DNA from: Azotobacter vinelandii CA
Lineage (GTDB): Bacteria; Pseudomonadota; Gammaproteobacteria; Pseudomonadales; Pseudomonadaceae
Length of the DNA stretch: 64,000 bases
Assembly: GCF_000380335.1 (NCBI RefSeq)
Contig: NC_021149.1
Location: 1,798,001-1,862,000, forward strand
Direction: 5' to 3'
A program made the position numbers and the translations under genes. The notes below the pieces were generated by a model. The model was not told the DNA's origin, made no database searches, and saw only the letters and a list, made by a program, of their open reading frames with translations. Below, in pieces: positions 59,532-64,000 of the stretch; within the stretch, counting starts at the first letter, position 1; the number at the start of each line of letters is the position of its first letter.

Positions 59532-61028
59532 ATGAATTCTGATCGCATTCGCCTGCCCTCCCTACTCGAGAAAGTCAAGAGCGCCGACGAAGCCGCTGCG
59601 TTGATCAAGGACGGCATGACCGTCGGTATGAGCGGTTTCACCCGTGCCGGTGAGGCCAAGGCCGTACCGCTGGCCCTGGTCGAGCGGGCCAAGAAGGACC
59701 CGCTGAAGATCACTCTGGTGACGGGGGCGAGCCTCGGCAACGATATCGACAAGAAGCTGACCGAGGTCGGAGCCCTGGCCCGCCGTCTGCCGTTCCAGGT
59801 CGACAACACCCTGCGCAAGGCCATCAACGATGGCCAGGTGATGTTCATCGATCAGCATCTCTCGGAAACCGTCGAGCAGATGCGCGCCAACCAGATCGCC
59901 CGGCCGGACATCGCGGTGGTCGAAGCGGTCTCCATCACCGAGAAAGGCCACATCGTTCCGACCACCTCCGTGGGCAACTCGGCCAACTTCGTACAGTTCG
60001 CCAAGCAGGTGATCGTCGAGATCAACACCACCCTCAGCCCCGAGCTGGAAGGGTTGCACGATATCTACCTCCCGGAAGAGCGCCCCAACCGTACCCCGGT
60101 CAACCTGCTGAAGCCCGATGACCGCATCGGCACCACCGCCATCGAAGTCGATCCCTCGAAGATCGTCGCCATCGTCTTCAGCGACCTGTCCGACTCGCCG
60201 TCCAACGCCCTGCCGGCGGACAGCGAAACCCAGGCCATCGCCGACCACCTGATCGAGTTCCTCAAGCAGGAAGTGGATGCCGGTCGTCTGCCCAACAGCC
60301 TGCGTCCCCTGCAGGTAGGCATCGGCACCATCGCCAACGCGGTGACCAGCGGTCTGGTCAAGTCGCCCTTCACCGATCTGGTCCAGTATTCGGAAGTGCT
60401 GCAGGACTCCACCTTCGAACTGCTGGATGCCGGCAAGCTGAAGTTCGCCTCGGCCAGCTCCATCACCGTATCGGCTCCCTGCGCCGAGCGCGTCTTCGGC
60501 AATATCGCCAAGTACAAGGACAAGCTGGTGCTGCGTCCGCAGGAAATCTCCAACCTGCCGGAAATCGTCCGTCGCCTCGGCACCATCAGCATCAACACTG
60601 CGCTGGAGTTCGACATCTACGGCAACGTGAACTCCACCCATGTGAACGGCAGCAAGATGATGAACGGCATCGGCGGCTCCGGCGACTTCGCCCGTAACGC
60701 GCAACTCGCCGTGTTCGTGACCAAGTCCACCGCCAAGGGCGGGGCCATTTCCAGCGTGGTGCCGATGGTCAGCCACGTCGACCACACCGGCCATGACACG
60801 GACATCCTGGTCACCGAGATCGGCCTGGCCGACCTGCGTGGCCTGGCGCCGCGCGAGCGCGCCCGCGCCATCATCGACAACTGCGTGCACCCGGACTATC
60901 GCTCTGCGCTGAACGACTACTTCGAGCGCGCCTGCGCCAAGGGCGGTCAGACCCCGCATATCCTGCGCGAAGCCCTGGAGTGGCACATCAACCTGGAAGA
61001 GCGCGGCAACATGCTGTCCAAGGGCTAA
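59532..61028 (+). CDS. Acetyl-CoA hydrolase / succinyl-CoA:acetate CoA-transferase
   Basis: The 498-residue enzyme belongs to the acetyl-CoA hydrolase/transferase family (Cat1/AarC type). It shows MTVGMSGFTRAGEAKAVPL, VGNSANFVQFAKQVIVEIN, VGIGTIANAVTSGL, and QYSEVLQDSTFELLDAGKL, whose Glu is the likely acyl-CoA intermediate residue. It would exchange CoA between acetyl/propionyl-CoA and succinate or acetate. Its intrinsic terminator directly precedes a group II intron. The start at 59532 gives the expected N-terminus. Confidence 0.93.
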   Translation: MNSDRIRLPSLLEKVKSADEAAALIKDGMTVGMSGFTRAGEAKAVPLALVERAKKDPLKITLVTGASLGNDIDKKLTEVGALARRLPFQVDNTLRKAINDGQVMFIDQHLSETVEQMRANQIARPDIAVVEAVSITEKGHIVPTTSVGNSANFVQFAKQVIVEINTTLSPELEGLHDIYLPEERPNRTPVNLLKPDDRIGTTAIEVDPSKIVAIVFSDLSDSPSNALPADSETQAIADHLIEFLKQEVDAGRLPNSLRPLQVGIGTIANAVTSGLVKSPFTDLVQYSEVLQDSTFELLDAGKLKFASASSITVSAPCAERVFGNIAKYKDKLVLRPQEISNLPEIVRRLGTISINTALEFDIYGNVNSTHVNGSKMMNGIGGSGDFARNAQLAVFVTKSTAKGGAISSVVPMVSHVDHTGHDTDILVTEIGLADLRGLAPRERARAIIDNCVHPDYRSALNDYFERACAKGGQTPHILREALEWHINLEERGNMLSKG

Positions 61029-61052
61029 TCGCCCGAGGCTCGCTCGACCCTG

Positions 61053-61081
61053 AAAACCGCGGCCCCCGGGCCGCGGTTTTT
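61053..61081 (+). terminator. Intrinsic terminator of the CoA-transferase gene
   Basis: A GC-rich hairpin AAAACCGCGGCCC / GGGCCGCGGTTTTT, about 25 bp after the stop codon, ending in a T run. The group II intron starts 5 bp downstream. Confidence 0.92.
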
Positions 61082-61478
61082 ATTTGGTGCGCCCAGCATG
61101 GGCGCACTCCTGCGGGTGCAAGTCCCGCCATGAGCTGGTCACAGCGAATGAAGCGAAGCGCAACTGCGTGAGGGCGACCGAGCGTGGGGAGGAAGCGCGG
61201 AGCGTAAATCGTGAGCCGATGAACAAGAACCGCATAGAAGGCGCTGCCGAGCAGGGCAAGCGGGCCAATAACCGCGAAGCTCTTGTGACCAAGGCGAGGC
61301 GGCGTAGATGCGGCGGTTGTGCGGTGAAGGAGTGCGTTCTTACCTGGGGAGATCTCGCCTCATGCCTGAAAGGGCGACGGTGTCGAGCCGGAGCGAGAAG
61401 TCAGCAGAGGTCGTAGTAGCCGCAGTAGCGGGGCCGCAGAGGCCAGATGCGAACCGGTGAAGGACCGAACGAGAGGAA

Positions 61479-62858
61479 GTGTCGGAAACGATGTTGATGT
61501 CGGAGGCCATGCACCAGAGGCCCGCGTGCGCGGGGCGGCATGCCGCAGGCCAGGGTGAAGCCCCGGCCAAGGTATCCCGTGGTGAAGCCGAAGGCCCGCG
61601 ACACGAGATGGAAGGCACAGGGTCGGCGCTGCTGGAAGCGGCGCTGACGCGAGAGAACCTGCGGCAAGCGTTCAAGCGGGTGCGAGCCAACCGGGGATCG
61701 GCGGGCGTGGACGGTCTGGACATCGACCAGACGGCGCGCAAGCTGGTGACCGAGTGGCCTGCGATCCGGGAGCAATTGCTGCGGGGGACGTACCGGCCCA
61801 GTCCGGTACGGCGGGTGATGATTCCGAAGCCGGATGGGAGCCAACGAGAATTGGGTATTCCGACGGTGACGGATAGACTGATCCAGCAGGCGTTGTTGCA
61901 AGTGCTGCAACCGCTGCTTGATCCGAGCTTCAGTGAGCACAGCTACGGGTTCAGGCCCGGAAGACGGGCGCATGACGCGGTGTTGGCCGCGCAATCGTTC
62001 GTGCAGTCGGGCCGGCGGATAGTGGTGGACGTGGACCTGGAGAAATTCTTCGACCGGGTCAACCACGACATTCTGATCGACCGCCTACGCAAACGCATCG
62101 ACGACGCGGGAGTCATCCGGCTGATTCGTGCGTACCTGAACGCGGGGATCATGGATGGCGGGGTGGTCATCGAGCGGGACCAGGGGACGCCGCAAGGCGG
62201 GCCGCTGTCGCCGCTGTTGGCCAACGTCCTGCTCGACGAGGTGGACCGGGCGCTGGAGCGGCGGGGCCATTGCTTCGTGCGCTACGCCGATGACTGCAAC
62301 GTGTACGTACGCAGTCGGCGGGCGGGCGAGCGGGTGATGAATCTGCTGCGCAAGCTGTACGGCCGGCTCAAGCTGAGGGTCAACGAAGCCAAGAGCGCGG
62401 TGGCCAGTGCGTTCGGCCGCAAGTTCCTGGGGTATGCCTTCTGGGCAGCGCCGAAGGGACAGGTCAAGCGCAAAGTGGCGGCCAAGCCGTTGGCGACGTT
62501 CAAGCAGCGGATCAGGCAACTGACGCGGCGCAGCGGTGGGCGCAGCATGGCGCAAGTCGTGCAGGAGCTGCGTCCGTATGTGCTGGGCTGGAAGGCTTAC
62601 TTCGGACTGTCGCAGACACCGAGAGTCTGGCGTTCGCTGGGCGAATGGCTGCGGCATCGGTTGCGTGCCGTCCAGCTCAAACAGTGGAAACGCGGCAAGA
62701 CCCTGTTTCGGGAACTGCGCGCCCTGGGGGCCAGCCACGAGGTGGCGCAACGGATCGCGGCCAACAGCCGCCGATGGTGGCGCAACAGCGGCAAGCTCCT
62801 GAACAGCGTGCTCAACCTGGCGTGGTTCGACCGGCTTGGCCTACCCCGACTCGCCTGA
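61479..62858 (+). CDS. ltrA: Group II intron reverse transcriptase/maturase
   Basis: The 459-residue protein has the RT blocks RVRANRGSAGVDGLDID, RPSPVRRVMIPKPDGSQREL, GIPTVTDRLIQQA, SYGFRPGRRAHDAVL, DVDLEKFFDRVNHD, GTPQGGPLSPLLANVLLDE and the active site RYADDCNVYV (residues 269-272). A thumb/maturase X domain (GWKAYFGLSQTPRVWRSLGE) follows. The H-N-H endonuclease domain is absent, as in class C introns. The first codon is GTG at 61479; ATG at 61491 is an alternative. It helps splice the intron and copies it for mobility. Confidence 0.93.
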   Translation: MSETMLMSEAMHQRPACAGRHAAGQGEAPAKVSRGEAEGPRHEMEGTGSALLEAALTRENLRQAFKRVRANRGSAGVDGLDIDQTARKLVTEWPAIREQLLRGTYRPSPVRRVMIPKPDGSQRELGIPTVTDRLIQQALLQVLQPLLDPSFSEHSYGFRPGRRAHDAVLAAQSFVQSGRRIVVDVDLEKFFDRVNHDILIDRLRKRIDDAGVIRLIRAYLNAGIMDGGVVIERDQGTPQGGPLSPLLANVLLDEVDRALERRGHCFVRYADDCNVYVRSRRAGERVMNLLRKLYGRLKLRVNEAKSAVASAFGRKFLGYAFWAAPKGQVKRKVAAKPLATFKQRIRQLTRRSGGRSMAQVVQELRPYVLGWKAYFGLSQTPRVWRSLGEWLRHRLRAVQLKQWKRGKTLFRELRALGASHEVAQRIAANSRRWWRNSGKLLNSVLNLAWFDRLGLPRLA

Positions 62859-62872
62859 CCTCAAGCTCTCGA

Positions 62873-62904
62873 ACCGCCCGGTGCGGACCCGCATGCCGGG
62901 TGGT
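62873..62904 (+). ncRNA. Intron domain V hairpin
   Basis: ACCGCCCGG pairs with CCGGGTGGT around TGCGGACCCGCA, the short bulged hairpin that forms the intron catalytic core. Domain VI follows (GGGGCGCTGCC / GGCAGCCCC) with a candidate branch A in CCTATGCCGAT. Confidence 0.78.
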
Positions 62905-62976
62905 GTGGCAGGGGCGCTGCCTTGACGGCAGCCCCCTATGCCGATCATGCCGGAAAGACTTCCGACGCATTTGTGT

Positions 62977-63285
62977 TCAGCACTTGTCGTCGCCGCCCAT
63001 CTCGATGATGAGTTTCTGCCCGAGGCGGTCGATATGTTCCCTCATGTTTTCGTCGAGCATGTCGTTGAACTGGTTGGTGTACCACTTCTGCAGCCTGTCC
63101 CCTTCGGCGGCCAGGTCCTGGAACAGACAGGAAGCCTCGTAGGAGCTGACGCGGGCGGCGGCATAGCGCAGGGCTGTGCTGACATGTCCCAGCTCCTTGT
63201 GTTCCTCCTTGAAAAGGCGGTTGGCCAAATCGATGAACTCGTCGGCCAGGTCGAAAATCACCATATTGTCTTGAGCGTCTGACAT
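62977..63285 (-). CDS. DUF3144 domain-containing protein, copy 2
   Basis: The 102-residue protein begins MSDAQDNMVIFDLADEFIDL and shares IFDxADEFIxxANRL, RYAAAR and FxxMLDEN with the protein at 5327-5602, but is diverged and has a C-terminal extension (KLIIEMGGDDKC). The same helical family of unknown function. Its 3' end is just 31 bp from the 3' end of the group II intron on the other strand. The region upstream of its start is AT-richer than its surroundings. Confidence 0.9.
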   Translation of the reverse strand: MSDAQDNMVIFDLADEFIDLANRLFKEEHKELGHVSTALRYAAARVSSYEASCLFQDLAAEGDRLQKWYTNQFNDMLDENMREHIDRLGQKLIIEMGGDDKC

Positions 63286-63676
63286 TTATGAACCTTTGTG
63301 TAAATAAGTGAGCGCTGACGATGCCACTGCCGGGCAATCCGGCAGCGTCCCCATTCGGGTAAGCAAATATCGGGCAAGTCCGGCTGTTCGGCGGATGCGT
63401 CATGTCCGTTCGGGCTGGTAGATGGCATGTTGGGGGCGGAGTGGGTGGGCCCAGCCGGCAAACCCGGTCGGGAGCGGTCGCGGATGGACCCGCTCCCGCG
63501 GGGCAGTCGAATGGATTCCCACGCTCCTTCTGCCCCTTGGGATGTGGGGAGCGAACCGTGCATGCCACCTGCACACATCCGCCCGGCGGTCCACCGAACC
63601 TGGCTGGTGGGCGGGCGAGCCCTGCCGATTCTGTTCCTGCACCCTGTCCGGCGTGTGCCCGTCCCGCGCGGTTTCC
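63286..63676. other. Intergenic region between copy 2 of DUF3144 and the BatD-like gene
   Basis: About 390 bp with no supported gene; overlapping open frames here are GC-rich shadows. It should contain the DUF3144 promoter near 63286-63320. Nothing else recognised. Confidence 0.4.
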
Positions 63677-64000
63677 TCAGCGCGGATAGAGCGGCGGCAA
63701 CTGGCTCCGTTCGCGGGCCGTGTCCGCGTCCTGGGCCGGCGGCAGGTCGCGGATCGCCTGCCAGAGATCCTCGCCTTGCCAGCGCTGGCCGCTTTCGCTG
63801 TAGAGCGCGCCGTTCAGCCCGTCGAGCGCGTCCGACAAGGGCACGAAACGCGCCGCCATCGCCGCCAGGGTTTCCGGTTGCTGACGGGCCCAGGCGTCGA
63901 GGGCCTGGCGGGTCGCCTGGGTGTCGTTGGCCTGGCAGGCGCGGCGCAAATCGTCGAGCAGGCGTGGGCTCGGCCAGCCGGCGGCGCTGCGCAGGACCGC
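63677..64000 (-). CDS. BatD-like protein, C-terminal part (cut by window end)
   Basis: This is the C-terminal 107 residues of a gene that continues past the right edge. It reads LRRACQANDTQATRQALDAW, ARQQPETLAAMAARFVPLSD, LNGALYSESGQRWQGEDLWQ and ends LPPLYPR. This tail resembles the C-terminal domain of BatD (oxygen-tolerance) proteins of pseudomonads. No start codon is present inside the window in the true frame. Identity is tentative because only a quarter or less of the protein is visible. Confidence 0.65.
   Translation of the reverse strand, partial: AVLRSAAGWPSPRLLDDLRRACQANDTQATRQALDAWARQQPETLAAMAARFVPLSDALDGLNGALYSESGQRWQGEDLWQAIRDLPPAQDADTARERSQLPPLYPR

Larger units (their letters stand above)
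61087..62945 (+). mobile_element. Group II intron, complete, class C-like (1,859 bp)
   Basis: The 5' end GTGCGCCCAGCATGGGCGCA is the GUGYG-type start of a group II intron. A domain V hairpin is at 62873-62904 and a domain VI hairpin follows, with the 3' end placed at CCGAT (62945) by the AY rule. The intron encodes a reverse transcriptase without an endonuclease domain. Insertion immediately after a terminator is the habit of class C introns. Boundaries are inferred from conserved ends. Confidence 0.88.

Overview
The window is GC-rich and dense in genes, and reads as a chromosome of a Pseudomonadaceae-type gammaproteobacterium, close to Pseudomonas or Azotobacter. Pointers are an OprD-family porin, two DUF3144 proteins, RlhA, the TIGR02449/ZapA pair, the YeaC-DUF2797-PepN run, an HPF-like protein, and REP-like palindromes with the motifs TTCCCACG/CGTGGGAA and GAATTCGCTCCTAC. 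Species assignment is inference. No rRNA, tRNA or CRISPR array was seen.

Layout. Positions 1-11,900 hold ordinary housekeeping and hypothetical genes (DUF2076, YjdM, OprD, MaoC, YebC, TauE, ZapA, acyltransferase), with one frameshifted DUF1176 gene. Positions 12,000-20,500 are bracketed by two near-identical 1,450-bp IS4-family elements in opposite orientation. Each lies inside its own REP-like palindrome with its own 10-bp target duplication. Between them are rlhA, an HPF-like gene and a protein built almost wholly of fifteen 16-residue repeats. Positions 22,200-24,420 are a mobile-element scrapyard: a group II intron remnant, an IS110 element and an IS481 stub. Positions 24,400-30,420 form an electrophile/aldehyde cluster: ArsR, a broken LLM oxidoreductase, Old Yellow Enzyme and aldehyde dehydrogenase, divergent from TetR and AcuI, with two matching TetR-type operators. 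A frameshifted HU gene and an ACR3-like transporter follow.

Positions 32,500-41,765 are a heavy-metal resistance island: a decayed MerR-type regulator with an intact 19-bp-spacer promoter/operator, a CadA-type P-type ATPase, a CzcI-like protein, and CzcC, an extra His-rich membrane protein, CzcB and CzcA. A ParA-like gene converges on czcA. Positions 42,733-48,545 hold the most intriguing set: a thermostable-hemolysin-family protein, an acyl-CoA-ligase-like protein, a heme-oxygenase-like diiron protein and an SDR, tightly packed and followed by a response regulator and sensor kinase. This looks like a small-molecule pathway with its own sensing system; the product is unknown.

Positions 48,600-64,000 hold a MITE-like element, HIT and SlyX genes, a REP cluster, a peptide-type ABC transporter operon, YeaC/DUF2797/PepN and an acetyl-CoA hydrolase/CoA-transferase. 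A complete group II intron is inserted just after that gene's terminator. The window ends with a second DUF3144 gene and the 3' end of a BatD-like gene.
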